This document shows, piece by piece, positions 17,077-26,164 of a stretch of DNA of 64,000 nt. Both the position numbers and the translations under genes were made by a program. The DNA comes from Evansella cellulosilytica DSM 2522 (lineage in GTDB: Bacteria > Bacillota > Bacilli > Bacillales > Salisediminibacteriaceae). Location: contig NC_014829.1 in NCBI RefSeq assembly GCF_000177235.2, forward strand, positions 3,844,001 through 3,908,000, given 5' to 3'. Positions within the stretch are counted from its first letter, which is position 1, and every line of letters starts with the position of its first letter. Below the pieces are notes generated by a model that did no database searches, was not told where the DNA came from, and saw only the letters and a list, made by a program, of their open reading frames with translations.

Positions 17077-18258
17077 TTATTTTATTTTGTATTCTGAAAT
17101 CACTTTTAAAACACTTGTTATAACATCTTCAACATCCTTTTTAGTCATCGTTGGAAAGATTGGTAGCGTGATTATACCCTCATATATTTCCTCAGTTATT
17201 GGTGTTTTCATACTAGTATACCCTAACTTCCTATAATATGGATGTTTATAGACAGGTATGTAATGGACATGTACACCAATATTTTCTGCTCGCAATGCCT
17301 CAAATATTTCTTTTCTCCCAACAGAAAAACAAGATAAATCTAGTTGTAATATATATAGATGCCAACCGGATTCAGTATGATTAAGTTGTTTAGGTGTGAT
17401 GAGTCCCGGTATTTTCTGAAATCTTGTCGTATACTGCTCAGATATCTTTTTTCGTTTTAGTATAAATTCGTCTATTTTTCTGAGTTGGGACGTGCCTAAA
17501 GCGGCCTGTATATCATTCATGCGATAATTCATCCCGAGTTCTACCATTTCATAAAACCACGGTCCTTCTTTCTCGCTTACTTCTGTTTTCGTTATACCAT
17601 GTGATCTAAATAACCTGAGTTGATTAGCATAAACACTATTATCAGTAACGACTATACCACCTTCACCTGTAGTTACTGGTTTTACAGGGTGGAAACTAAA
17701 CATGGTCATATCAGCTTGTTTCCCAACCTTTCTCCCCTCAAAAGTTGCACCTAGTGAATGTGCCCCATCGCTAATAAAAACTAAATGATGTTTCTTTGCC
17801 AATTTTTGAAATGAATGATAATCTACGGGCTGCCCTGTATAATCAACTGAAACAATCGCTTTTGTGCGTTCTGTAATTTTATCCTCTATTTTCTTTGGAT
17901 CTAAATTATATGTATCTTTATCTATATCGGAAAATACTGGCCTTGCTCCCTGATAAAGCGCAGCATTTACCGTTGCTGCAAAGGTCATTGCAGGCGTAAT
18001 TATTTCATCTCCTTTTGTAACTCCAGCGGCATAATAGGCACCATGTAGTGCAGCTGTACCATTAGCAAAGGCAACTGCATGTTTAGCTCCAACATACTTC
18101 GCAACTGCGTCTTCAAACCTCTCAACAGCAGGCCCTTGTGTTAGAAAAGGACTTTTTAATACTTCAATCACTGCATTAATATCCTCATCATCTATATATT
18201 GTTTTCCATACGACAAAAAGGAGTCTCTTACTGGTTTCCCACCATGTATGGCTAACAT
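17077..18258 (-). CDS. pseC: PseC: UDP-4-amino-4,6-dideoxy-N-acetyl-L-altrosamine transaminase
   Basis: PLP-dependent aminotransferase of the DegT/DnrJ/EryC1 family, second step of pseudaminic acid synthesis (adds the C4 amine to the PseB product). The 393 residues include GKPVRDSFLSYGKQYID at the start, FANGTAALHGAYYAAGV, the SDGAHSLGATFEGRKVG aspartate region and the PLP lysine in FSFHPVKPVTTGEGG. The ORF could start at 18300, but AAGGGTGAT sits just before ATG 18258. It is the last gene of the island and is noticeably less AT-rich than the central genes. Confidence 0.93.
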   Translation of the reverse strand: MLAIHGGKPVRDSFLSYGKQYIDDEDINAVIEVLKSPFLTQGPAVERFEDAVAKYVGAKHAVAFANGTAALHGAYYAAGVTKGDEIITPAMTFAATVNAALYQGARPVFSDIDKDTYNLDPKKIEDKITERTKAIVSVDYTGQPVDYHSFQKLAKKHHLVFISDGAHSLGATFEGRKVGKQADMTMFSFHPVKPVTTGEGGIVVTDNSVYANQLRLFRSHGITKTEVSEKEGPWFYEMVELGMNYRMNDIQAALGTSQLRKIDEFILKRKKISEQYTTRFQKIPGLITPKQLNHTESGWHLYILQLDLSCFSVGRKEIFEALRAENIGVHVHYIPVYKHPYYRKLGYTSMKTPITEEIYEGIITLPIFPTMTKKDVEDVITSVLKVISEYKIK

Positions 18259-18281
18259 AAATATCACCCTTCCATTTAAAG

Positions 18282-18315
18282 ATAACCTCCAATGTTTCAT
18301 TCCATTGGAGGTTAT
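18282..18315. repeat. Intercistronic inverted repeat before pseC
   Basis: ATAACCTCCAATG (18282-18294) and CATTGGAGGTTAT (18303-18315), perfect 13 bp with an 8-nt loop and no T tract. It may protect or separate the pseC message. Confidence 0.7.
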
Positions 18316-18322
18316 GTCATAA

Positions 18323-19273
18323 TTATTGATCTAAATGCCCTTCACTTATCCAATCTTCTGTGCGTTTTATACCTTCCTCAAGCGATACTTTGGGTTTCCA
18401 ACCTAATAGAAGATGTGCTTTCTCATAATTAGAGAGAAGCTTTTGGATTTCACTCTGTGGATGTATATGTTCGACGTGTTTAATGCGATTCTCATCTTCT
18501 ACTATAAGCTTAGCAAGATCGTTTATTGAGATATCCCTACCTAAACCAGCATTTATAACTTCTCCGTTTACTTTCTCAGAGTAACCTGCTTGTACAACAA
18601 AATTTGCACAATCCTCCACGAATAATAAATCACGTGTTTGCGTTCCATCACCATAAATATGAAGCGACTCTCCTTCAAGTTTTTTCTTAATGAAAATAGC
18701 AACGACACCACCTTCACCACCGGTCTTTTGAAAAGGACCATAGGTGTTGAATGGTCGTACGACAACAACAGGAAGGTCATAAGCGAAAAAATAGGACAAC
18801 ACCATATTTTCTGCTGCAATTTTTGCGCCCGCATATGGAGAGGCAGGTTTAGTAGGATGCTGTTCAGTTATTCCTGTTTCATCTAAACAGCGATCGTATA
18901 CCATGCAAGTACTCATAAATACTACTTTCACAAGATGCTTACGGCATTGTTCCATAACATAAAACGTACCCACTGTATCGTTGTTAAACGTTGTTCTTGG
19001 ATCATCAATTGAATCTTGAACATTAATGGAAGCACCTAGATGATAGCAGATGTCAAATGAATATTTGCTAAATAAAGAATCTAGGAGTTGTTCGTCCTTA
19101 ATATCGCCTATTACTACTTCTAACAAATTGCTTTTGTCTTTAAAATCTGCTAGATTTTTCTTTTGTCCGTTGGAAAGGTCATCTAGCACAACAACATTGT
19201 GCCCATCGTGAAGCAGGTGTTTAACAACCCATCTACCGATAAATCCAGCACCACCAGTAACTAAAACGTTCAT
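18323..19273 (-). CDS. NAD-dependent nucleotide-sugar epimerase/dehydratase (extended SDR)
   Basis: A 316-residue extended short-chain dehydrogenase: Rossmann start NVLVTGGAGFIGRWV, DDLSNG adenosine-ribose binding, catalytic Ser/Thr region FMSTCMVYD and YAGAK (YxxxK) motif, RPFNTYGPFQ and GDGTQTRDLLFVED, typical of UDP-glucose 4-epimerase or GDP-mannose dehydratase relatives. The exact substrate cannot be read. It sits between pseI and pseC, and canonical pseudaminic acid synthesis does not need a second SDR, so it may alter a nucleotide sugar used for an additional or modified residue. Confidence 0.85.
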   Translation of the reverse strand: MNVLVTGGAGFIGRWVVKHLLHDGHNVVVLDDLSNGQKKNLADFKDKSNLLEVVIGDIKDEQLLDSLFSKYSFDICYHLGASINVQDSIDDPRTTFNNDTVGTFYVMEQCRKHLVKVVFMSTCMVYDRCLDETGITEQHPTKPASPYAGAKIAAENMVLSYFFAYDLPVVVVRPFNTYGPFQKTGGEGGVVAIFIKKKLEGESLHIYGDGTQTRDLLFVEDCANFVVQAGYSEKVNGEVINAGLGRDISINDLAKLIVEDENRIKHVEHIHPQSEIQKLLSNYEKAHLLLGWKPKVSLEEGIKRTEDWISEGHLDQ

Positions 19274-19293
19274 TACTACACTTCCCTTTATGA

Positions 19294-20358
19294 TTAATTC
19301 CCCTCTTCCATCACAACATCAAACGTAAGAGGATCTCCTTTTTTCACTTCTTTCACTACTTTTTTGCCAATTATTAAATTGATGTACTTTGTTGGCATTC
19401 CTAGTCCTGGTCGAATTGCTCGTACATTCTCCTTCGTAAGTACATCTCCTACTTTGAGATCGCTTGAAACATATAAAGAACGTCTGTGTTTTAACGAAGG
19501 CTCTTCTGATTTTGTAGGACCATATTTAACCGTACCTAAACTAAGCCATGCCTTCTTTGTCTCTTCCACCAATGCCTTCATTTCCTTAGGCTCCATAGAA
19601 AAGGCAGCATCTACTCCACCATCGTCACGGGATAATGTAAAATGCTTCTCGATTACCGTTGCTCCTAAAACAACACTAGCTACCCCAACACCGACGCCCA
19701 TCGTATGATCGGATAGCCCAACTTGAGTCCCAAACAATTCTTTTAAATGTGGCAATGTTCTTAAGTTTGAATTCTCTGGTGAAGCAGGATAAGTGCTTGT
19801 ACATTTTAAGAGAATGAGGTTTTCACAGCCTTCTTCGCGTGCGACTCTAACGGCTTCATCTAATTCTGCAGCAGATGCCATTCCAGTTGACATGATAACT
19901 GGCTTACCAGTACGTGCTACCTTCCGAATCAACGGAATATCCACGTTTTCAAAGGAAGCAATTTTATAGCAAGGTACATCAAGGCTTTCTAAGAAGTCTA
20001 CTGCTGTTTCATCAAACGGAGAACTAAACGCAATAAGTCCTAGTTCTTTACAACGTTGAAATATTCGCTCATGCCACTCCCATGGTGTATACGCTTCTTT
20101 GTATAAGTCATAGAGAGAATTCCCTTTCCATAAACTATTTTCATCATCAATAAAAAACTCGCCTTCTCTAACATCTAGTGTCATCGTTTCTGCTGTGTAT
20201 GTTTGAAGCTTTAACGCATCTACACCCGCGGCTGCAGCTGCCTCCACAATTTCTAACGCTTTGTCTAGTGATTGATTATGGTTCCCAGACATTTCAGCAA
20301 TGATGAATGGGGGCTGGTTGGGACCGATTTTGCGTTCTGCAATGGTGAATTCTTTCAT
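19294..20358 (-). CDS. pseI: PseI: pseudaminic acid synthase
   Basis: Condenses the 2,4-diacylamino-trideoxy altrose with phosphoenolpyruvate to give pseudaminic acid. The 354-residue protein has a NeuB TIM barrel (about 1-270; PPFIIAEMSGNHNQSLDKAL, LKLQTYTAETMT, KCTSTYPASPEN, GLSDHTMGVGV, VIEKHFTL) and a C-terminal antifreeze-like SAF domain (about 290-350; RRSLYVSSDLKVGDVLTKEN). MTLD after TAET and the overall wording favour PseI over the sialic acid or legionaminic acid synthases. Base composition is close to the flanking chromosome rather than to the AT-rich core. Confidence 0.94.
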   Translation of the reverse strand: MKEFTIAERKIGPNQPPFIIAEMSGNHNQSLDKALEIVEAAAAAGVDALKLQTYTAETMTLDVREGEFFIDDENSLWKGNSLYDLYKEAYTPWEWHERIFQRCKELGLIAFSSPFDETAVDFLESLDVPCYKIASFENVDIPLIRKVARTGKPVIMSTGMASAAELDEAVRVAREEGCENLILLKCTSTYPASPENSNLRTLPHLKELFGTQVGLSDHTMGVGVGVASVVLGATVIEKHFTLSRDDGGVDAAFSMEPKEMKALVEETKKAWLSLGTVKYGPTKSEEPSLKHRRSLYVSSDLKVGDVLTKENVRAIRPGLGMPTKYINLIIGKKVVKEVKKGDPLTFDVVMEEGN

Positions 20359-20478
20359 TGAAACACCTCCTCATTAATTATATGTAATGTGTTTGATTTT
20401 GATAAAATGCAGATTCTTACTTATTATCTTTCTCATAGTTAATATTCTTTAAAAAGCTTATACATATTTTCACTTAAA

Positions 20479-21510
20479 TTAATTTCCGATTATTTCTTTT
20501 ACAATAGGATGTTGTAAACAACCGTTATTTCTCACTAATGCCCTAGACCTCTCACTTAATTGCACTAAAGATATCTTGCCTTCCCTTAGATCCTTTAATA
20601 CTTTAATATATGATTTTTCAGTTATATTTTCGTGCCATCCAATATTTATTATTGCACCATGTTCGTGAGTATCTTCTACAGACTTCCTTTGATTTTCTGC
20701 TACTATTGTAACAATCGATGGGAGACCTAGATAACAACGTTCCCACATTGTAATTCCTCCAGCTCCAAATGATACGTCCGCTTCTACCATTAACTTAGTT
20801 ATATAATTAATTTGATAATGAAAAGTAGCGCCAATATCTGTACACATTTTTTTTATAGTACTGATATTTAGATTAGAACTCCCTACAACTACATCGACAG
20901 CTAAGGAAGTAAAATTATGCTGCTTAATAGCTGTTAAAACCTTTTCGGTTTCGTTTGTCTGGTCGCTTCCACCATAAAATATTAGGATCTTACTAACTTG
21001 AGTAGGTTGGTACGTCAATCCTTTTACATTATTAAACTCCTGACGTAATAAGAGATAATTAGGACCTAAGTATTTTTTACAAGTAGATGATACCAAATGA
21101 TTATATCTATTTCTCATGTTCGAATAAAAATTTTGGTCAAGAAGGAGATCACAGTCATGCTTACGATTCGCTAAGTCATCTATTACCATTATTTTATTAA
21201 CAAAAGGTCTTACAATACTCTCATATTTCTCTCCAAGACTATAATGATCAATAACAATCCAAGTGATATCCATTTCTTTTAAATATTGAACAGTTTTATC
21301 TGCGTCCTCTAGTTCATTTAAAATGTTTGGTAATTCTAATACTTTAAAACCATTATCCTTAATTATACCAATGAGATTACCTCTAATGTTTTTACAAATA
21401 AAACATACTTCTACTCTTTCTTCTTTTAACATCTCTGCCAATACTAAGCATCGCATTACATGACCCGAACCTATGTTAATTGAAGCATCCACACGAATTA
21501 TAACATTCAA
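20479..21510 (-). CDS. pseG: PseG: UDP-2,4-diacetamido-trideoxy-altropyranose hydrolase
   Basis: Removes UDP before the PseI step. The protein (343 residues from the chosen start) has a GT-B-like fold with the PseG start IIRVDASINIGSGHVMRCLVLA, WIVIDHYSLGEKYE (the DHY segment with the catalytic His), ILIFYGGSDQTNET and SFGAGGITMWERCYLGLP. In-frame ATGs at 21519 and 21516 lie 0 and 3 nt from GAAGGA; TTG 21510 gives 9 nt spacing and the family-like start MNVIIRVDAS, so I prefer TTG. No acetyltransferase (PseH) domain is fused to it, although such fusions exist elsewhere. Confidence 0.9.
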   Translation of the reverse strand: MNVIIRVDASINIGSGHVMRCLVLAEMLKEERVEVCFICKNIRGNLIGIIKDNGFKVLELPNILNELEDADKTVQYLKEMDITWIVIDHYSLGEKYESIVRPFVNKIMVIDDLANRKHDCDLLLDQNFYSNMRNRYNHLVSSTCKKYLGPNYLLLRQEFNNVKGLTYQPTQVSKILIFYGGSDQTNETEKVLTAIKQHNFTSLAVDVVVGSSNLNISTIKKMCTDIGATFHYQINYITKLMVEADVSFGAGGITMWERCYLGLPSIVTIVAENQRKSVEDTHEHGAIINIGWHENITEKSYIKVLKDLREGKISLVQLSERSRALVRNNGCLQHPIVKEIIGN

Positions 21511-21562
21511 AACCATCATTCCTTCAAATCTCAAAATAAGTAAATATTGAAAAAATAGTAAA

Positions 21563-22288
21563 TCACTTCACAGGTTTCTGTACAATATGAGAATTAATAT
21601 TTGCTACTTCAGGATTATTTACTAGAAAATTTACAACTTGGTTAGATGATACAAGCTTATCATTATTAAAGTGTTGTGCTATCATTTTACATAGTTCATA
21701 ATCTTCTACTGTATCAAGGGTGATACGGAGTTCCGGATTACACAATGAGTCTGGCGCAAAATACTTTTTAACAGAGAATTTATCTTCATTTTCATATCCG
21801 TAGTATGTAACATGTTCACGATGTCTTTCTTCTTTGCCATTTTTATAGATATACTCCAATGCATTAAACGCAAACATTTCAACTACTAACCCTCTGGGCA
21901 AATCCCCCTCTACCTTCACAAAGTCACATGGATTATTTATCATTTTTTTTATTATATTTTCTGCCATTTCAATGTCTACAAATGGACAATCAGATGTCAC
22001 CCTTATTATATAATCTGATTGATATAATTTGGCGCATTTATAGTAACGATCTAAAACATCTAATTCAGACCCTCTAAAACAATTAACTCTATTCCTTTGA
22101 CACCATTTCTCAATATCCGCGTCTTGTTTTGAAATGGTAGTAGCTACAATGACTTCATCTACCCCTTTAATACGTTTACACCTAGATACTACATAGTCAA
22201 GGACAATAGAGTTTCCAAGAGGCTTTAACACCTTACCTGGTAATCTACTTGACCCCATTCTAGCTTGGATGATAATATTTACTTTCAC
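21563..22288 (-). CDS. Pseudaminic acid cytidylyltransferase (PseF/SpsF type)
   Basis: Activates the nonulosonic acid as CMP-sugar for transfer. The 241 residues start with the nucleotidyltransferase signature NIIIQARMGSSRLPGKVLKPLG and contain IIRVTSDCPFVDIEM for metal binding, characteristic of the SpsF/CMP-NeuA-like family. Three nt separate it from the upstream ATP-grasp gene and it is followed by pseG. Substrate is inferred from the pathway neighbours; pseF and spsF are both used as names for such genes, so I leave the symbol blank. Confidence 0.88.
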   Translation of the reverse strand: MKVNIIIQARMGSSRLPGKVLKPLGNSIVLDYVVSRCKRIKGVDEVIVATTISKQDADIEKWCQRNRVNCFRGSELDVLDRYYKCAKLYQSDYIIRVTSDCPFVDIEMAENIIKKMINNPCDFVKVEGDLPRGLVVEMFAFNALEYIYKNGKEERHREHVTYYGYENEDKFSVKKYFAPDSLCNPELRITLDTVEDYELCKMIAQHFNNDKLVSSNQVVNFLVNNPEVANINSHIVQKPVK

Positions 22289-22291
22289 TAT

Positions 22292-23251
22292 TTAATCCTC
22301 CTTCATATCAATAACTAAATCATTGGGATAACGAATCAGTTTCAATTCTTTACTAGTTCGAACAAAAGGAGAATCACATATGCCTATCCCTTTGGCCTCC
22401 AATAAAAACCAATATAAGCTATCTAACCCAGCAGCAATACTTAATGGAGAAGCCCCGCCAAAACGACAATTGATTTCCAAAATATTTAGGTTATTATTGT
22501 CATCTAAAATGACTTGAAATACTACATGCCCATATAATCCTAATTCTTCAGCAAAGTTGCAACAAACTTTTTCTATCATATCGTTCTTTACAGTTGTCGT
22601 AATTTGTGATTCACCATTTATAACAGTGTCTCTACTTCTTACAATTGCTCCTTTAGCTTTAATTTCATTATTAATATAAATATCTATACTATACTCTTTA
22701 CCAACTATATAAGGCTGAAATATTGGCCCCCTTAACTTGTTTGCATGAATTCTTGCCTCATCCATATTTAAGTTAGTACCTATATTTTCAGAACCTGCCC
22801 CAAATTTCTCTTTCACTACAAAGTAACTAAAAGCTTTTATATCGACGATGTTTTCTGTAGTAGGAATAACGGGGTAATTTTTGTTTGTACTGTATTTGTA
22901 AAATTCAAGTTTATCTATGCATTTTTTAATTGGTTCCTTATCTGAAACCATGACAAAAATATCATGCTCTTTTAGCGAATCTTTCCACTCAGAGAAAATT
23001 AAAAGTTCTGCATCTCTTGTAGGAATAATAGCAAATATATTATTAGAGCGACAATAGCTTATTAATGTTTCAAGTTTTAATTGACTTAAGGGTGGCATTA
23101 GCCAAAATTGATCAACAAAATATTTGCCAATTACATTTAATTGACTATCAGCTCCAAAAATTTGGCACTTAGCATTGATTTTTTTTCCAGCCTTTTTAAT
23201 AGCTTTAAGAAGGGGTACTTTTTTGGAAATACTCGTTACTAATATGTTCAT
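22292..23251 (-). CDS. ATP-grasp family ligase
   Basis: A 319-residue ATP-grasp protein of the carbamoyl-phosphate-synthase-like type. The N-terminal part (NILVTSISKKVPLLKAIKKAG) is a pre-ATP-grasp Rossmann domain; the grasp core has FVVKEKFGAGSENIG, FQPYIVGKEYSIDI and the metal-binding LNILEINCRFGGASPLS. Such enzymes ligate a carboxylate to an amine or thiol through an acyl phosphate. It overlaps the HAD gene by 4 nt (ATGA) and is followed by the cytidylyltransferase. The substrate is unknown; an amino-acyl or other acyl modification of the amino sugar is one possibility. Confidence 0.85.
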   Translation of the reverse strand: MNILVTSISKKVPLLKAIKKAGKKINAKCQIFGADSQLNVIGKYFVDQFWLMPPLSQLKLETLISYCRSNNIFAIIPTRDAELLIFSEWKDSLKEHDIFVMVSDKEPIKKCIDKLEFYKYSTNKNYPVIPTTENIVDIKAFSYFVVKEKFGAGSENIGTNLNMDEARIHANKLRGPIFQPYIVGKEYSIDIYINNEIKAKGAIVRSRDTVINGESQITTTVKNDMIEKVCCNFAEELGLYGHVVFQVILDDNNNLNILEINCRFGGASPLSIAAGLDSLYWFLLEAKGIGICDSPFVRTSKELKLIRYPNDLVIDMKED

Positions 23252-23931
23252 TCTCCCCCACCAAAATCTTTCCTTAATTCTAATAAAGAATATATTTTTT
23301 TATCTGCTTCATAGTGTTTGTCCAATGAGATTTTCATATGATCCCCTACTGGTCTGATTATTCGTATCGTCTTCATGCCTAATCTTTTTGCAGTAACAAA
23401 ATCTTTATGGGGATTATCACCAATATAAATACATTCGTTTAATGACGTGTTTAATACTTTTGATACTTCCTTATAGGGGATATCACTAGGTTTCCAACAA
23501 CTACTTCCTAAGTCATCTGAAACAATAATAGAACTAACTAATTCATTTAAGCCCAATGCTTCAATTTTTCGCCATTGCATTATTGAGTTACCATCTGTAA
23601 TTATTCCTATAGGTATATTTTGCCTCTTCAAAAAAGATATCAAACTTTTTGCATCATTATATAAATCAATCAAAGGTCTGTGGTTTCTATAGACATTGAT
23701 AAGTTTATCAATACTCACATCAATATTATATCTTTGACAAACGGCATTAAAAACTCTTCCCCTTCCACTTATCATCCATTCTTTAATAAAACTGTTATAA
23801 AGAGTCTCTTGATTTAGGTTAGGAAATTTGCCAACAACATATTTTGCAACGGCATTAAACCCTGAACGAACATATTCGTGTTCACAAAATAATGTATCAT
23901 CTAAGTCAAAGATTGGAATGTTTTTTTCCAT
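23248..23931 (-). CDS. HAD-family hydrolase (probable sugar or polyol phosphatase)
   Basis: A 227-residue haloacid-dehalogenase-type phosphatase: motif I FDLDDTLF (nucleophile and acid Asp), motif II IITDG, motif III lysine in SSCWKPSD, motif IV YIGDNPHKDF. A helical cap lies between motifs I and II. It is the first gene after an internal terminator and a sigma-D-like -10, so it may head the second half of the island. Physiological substrate not readable; a phosphorylated sugar or alcohol intermediate of the island is likely. Confidence 0.85.
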   Translation of the reverse strand: MEKNIPIFDLDDTLFCEHEYVRSGFNAVAKYVVGKFPNLNQETLYNSFIKEWMISGRGRVFNAVCQRYNIDVSIDKLINVYRNHRPLIDLYNDAKSLISFLKRQNIPIGIITDGNSIMQWRKIEALGLNELVSSIIVSDDLGSSCWKPSDIPYKEVSKVLNTSLNECIYIGDNPHKDFVTAKRLGMKTIRIIRPVGDHMKISLDKHYEADKKIYSLLELRKDFGGGE

Positions 23932-23958
23932 TTATAATATTCCTTCCTATTTAATTTA

Positions 23959-23966
23959 ATATCGGA
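23959..23966 (-). promoter_or_regulatory. Sigma-D-like -10 before the HAD gene
   Basis: Minus strand TCCGATAT (23966-23959), the same -10 form as hag, 28 nt before the HAD start and just after a terminator. There is no TAAA at the right distance (CTTT instead), so activity is uncertain. Confidence 0.4.
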
Positions 23967-23972
23967 CTAAAC

Positions 23973-24008
23973 AATAAAAATAAAGAGCCTGTTTGAACTT
24001 ACAAGCTC
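23973..24008 (-). terminator. Internal terminator of the modification island
   Basis: GAGCTTGT (24008-24001) pairs with ACAGGCTC (23992-23985), 8 bp with one G-U, then TTTATTTTTATTG. It begins 12 nt after the CDP-alcohol transferase stop and splits the island into two probable units. Confidence 0.7.
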
Positions 24009-24020
24009 CTTCTAATTATA

Positions 24021-24719
24021 TCAAGTCTCTGTATGCTTAACTTGATACAAGTACTTAGACTTTAAACACTCCCAAACGCGGTATAACCAATCGAGATTCT
24101 TCCCTACAATCACTATAAAAACTAACATCTCTAAATTATTTATGATTGCAAATAGTGATATTAAGAAATATATTAAGAAGATATCAAAAGCAGGTATAAT
24201 ACCCCTAGAAAAAAACCACTGTTTCCATTTTGAACGTACTATCGTATATTTCCTCATAAATGGTAAAACGAATTTATGTACAACAATAACATCGATATAT
24301 ATTGTTGCTACAAATAATACTTTAGCCCACATTGGTACATCAACAACAAAAGTAATAGATACAAATAATACAAGTCGTACTATTTGATCTACCCACTGAT
24401 CTAATTTCGCCCCAAAATCCGAACAACGATTCGTTAGTCTAGCTAGGTTACCATCAGCGCCATCCATTAAGTGATGTAGCTGAAGTAAAATTGCTCCAAG
24501 AATCCATTGTTCGAATATAAAGGAAAGTCCTGCACCAATACCAAACAGCCCAGCAATAACAGTTACCATGTTTGGTGTTAATCTCATATCATAGACCAGT
24601 TTTGTAAAAAAGGGGTCTATAAGATGTGCGTAATATTTATTAAAAAGATACTCTTGAGGGCGTCTTTGTTGGACAACATATTTCTGACGAAAAGAACGAA
24701 ATTTACATATAAGGCTCAT
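24021..24719 (-). CDS. CDP-alcohol phosphatidyltransferase family membrane enzyme
   Basis: Integral membrane enzyme of 232 residues that transfers a phospho-alcohol from a CDP-linked donor to a second alcohol. The full family signature DG-x2-AR-x8-G-x3-D-x3-D is present at residues 89-111 (DGNLAR ... G ... D ... D), followed by four to five hydrophobic segments. GAGGTG 7 nt upstream sets ATG 24719, which shares one base with the previous stop (TAATG). Its place among CDP-glycerol-type enzymes suggests a lipid- or carrier-linked phosphodiester intermediate. Phospholipid housekeeping roles (pgsA, pssA) are less likely in this context. Confidence 0.88.
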   Translation of the reverse strand: MSLICKFRSFRQKYVVQQRRPQEYLFNKYYAHLIDPFFTKLVYDMRLTPNMVTVIAGLFGIGAGLSFIFEQWILGAILLQLHHLMDGADGNLARLTNRCSDFGAKLDQWVDQIVRLVLFVSITFVVDVPMWAKVLFVATIYIDVIVVHKFVLPFMRKYTIVRSKWKQWFFSRGIIPAFDIFLIYFLISLFAIINNLEMLVFIVIVGKNLDWLYRVWECLKSKYLYQVKHTET

Positions 24720-26131
24720 TAACACTCACCTCGATTAAAAACAGAAATGAAATCAATGCCTTCTCTCTTACCTTCTTTTATCAAGTAATCTTTTATTTCA
24801 ATTTCATATTTTGCCACAGTGATTAAAATTTTCTTACTTAAATCAATTTTCTTAACTGATATACCATTTATTTTTTTTCCCTGTTTTGTTACATCCATAT
24901 CAAAGAAGCAATCTATTTTCCACTGTTTTTTTAACCAGGCATATAATATTTGCCCCATTTCTCCTGCTCCCCATATTGCAATCTGTTGGTCGTTATTTGC
25001 ATTAAGAAAACAGTTAATCTTAATAGTATTTAGTAAATAAAAAGAATCATCCCCGTATTTTCTATAATTTTTTTTATTCTCAATTAGTTCATCAATTGCA
25101 TTAGCTGCTCGAATAGGTGCATTATTATCTTGATAACTATATAGTTCTTTGACTAAACCCTCGTATGGTAAATCTTTTCCTGAACTATAATTTTTAATTA
25201 ATTCAATAACATCTGAAATTTTTCTCGCATGCGGTAATACACCTCTAACTTTAATATCTAAACTTGTGTTATTTTCATCTCTGTGACTTTGACTATAAAC
25301 CGCTACATTTTTCATTTCACTTATATTCAAATACCCACTATCTTTTATATCCTTATCATAACTATCTAGTAAAACTATGGGCTTTCTTAATAGCATAGCG
25401 TCAAATATTGATCCACTATAATCACTCAATATAACATCACAGAGGTATAGCAAATCAAAGAGATCTGTTGTTTCATTAAAATAGTATATATTTTGCGCTT
25501 TAGATAAATTAAATAAATCTGAACTACTATTACCATGATGAAGCTTAATAAGAAGGGTAAAATCTTCCAAAAATATTTCCTTCTTTTCCATAAACTTTTC
25601 TAGGGAAGATAAATCCGACCAGGTTGGACAATATAACAGAATTGGTTTATCACCCTCTCTTGTGAATATTTTTCCAGATATGTCTACTACATTTTCTTTA
25701 TATTTATCCTTAAATCGCGGATGACCTATATTTTTCACTTCTGTAAACTGATTTAATTTTTTGCTTGCGTAAGGTCCATATGCCAATACTAAGTCAAACC
25801 CTTTATTCCATTCTGCATAATTCCAACTGTCTTTTGCATACCCATACATTAGTCGTACTTTTAATATATTTTTATCAAGTAACTGGAATCCTGCTAAATA
25901 ATATGGAGCTAGTATAACATCAAATTGTTCCGCTAAAAAAATGTCTTCAAAATCACTAAATTTAATAGAATGTTCCTTAAAGTAGCAAAAAATTCGATTA
26001 TAACGATCACTTAATTTTGGCGTAAATATTATATATTCAACAACATATCCCCTAGACTCTAATTCATTAGCAATATGTTTATAATGAATATAATGAAAAA
26101 TGGTTGTACAAGCAAAACCAACTTTTCTCAT
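24719..26131 (-). CDS. CDP-glycerol glycerophosphotransferase-like enzyme with C-terminal Rossmann-like module
   Basis: Residues about 1-365 resemble the TagB/TagF teichoic acid polymerase family: PILLYCPTWSD, LLIKLHHGN and the hallmark DVILSDYSGSIFDAMLLRKPIVLLDSY. These enzymes move glycerol phosphate from CDP-glycerol to an acceptor. Residues about 390-470 add a separate module with IAIWGAGEMGQILYAW and CFFDMDVTKQGKKINGI, a dinucleotide-binding-like fold of the kind appended to sugar-modifying enzymes. Donor and acceptor are unknown. The gene lies 33 nt after the TagD fusion gene and shares one base with the membrane transferase gene, so the three are probably co-translated. Confidence 0.82.
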   Translation of the reverse strand: MRKVGFACTTIFHYIHYKHIANELESRGYVVEYIIFTPKLSDRYNRIFCYFKEHSIKFSDFEDIFLAEQFDVILAPYYLAGFQLLDKNILKVRLMYGYAKDSWNYAEWNKGFDLVLAYGPYASKKLNQFTEVKNIGHPRFKDKYKENVVDISGKIFTREGDKPILLYCPTWSDLSSLEKFMEKKEIFLEDFTLLIKLHHGNSSSDLFNLSKAQNIYYFNETTDLFDLLYLCDVILSDYSGSIFDAMLLRKPIVLLDSYDKDIKDSGYLNISEMKNVAVYSQSHRDENNTSLDIKVRGVLPHARKISDVIELIKNYSSGKDLPYEGLVKELYSYQDNNAPIRAANAIDELIENKKNYRKYGDDSFYLLNTIKINCFLNANNDQQIAIWGAGEMGQILYAWLKKQWKIDCFFDMDVTKQGKKINGISVKKIDLSKKILITVAKYEIEIKDYLIKEGKREGIDFISVFNRGEC

Positions 26132-26164
26132 AATATATTTCCCTTCCTAAAGAGGAGTTTTCTA

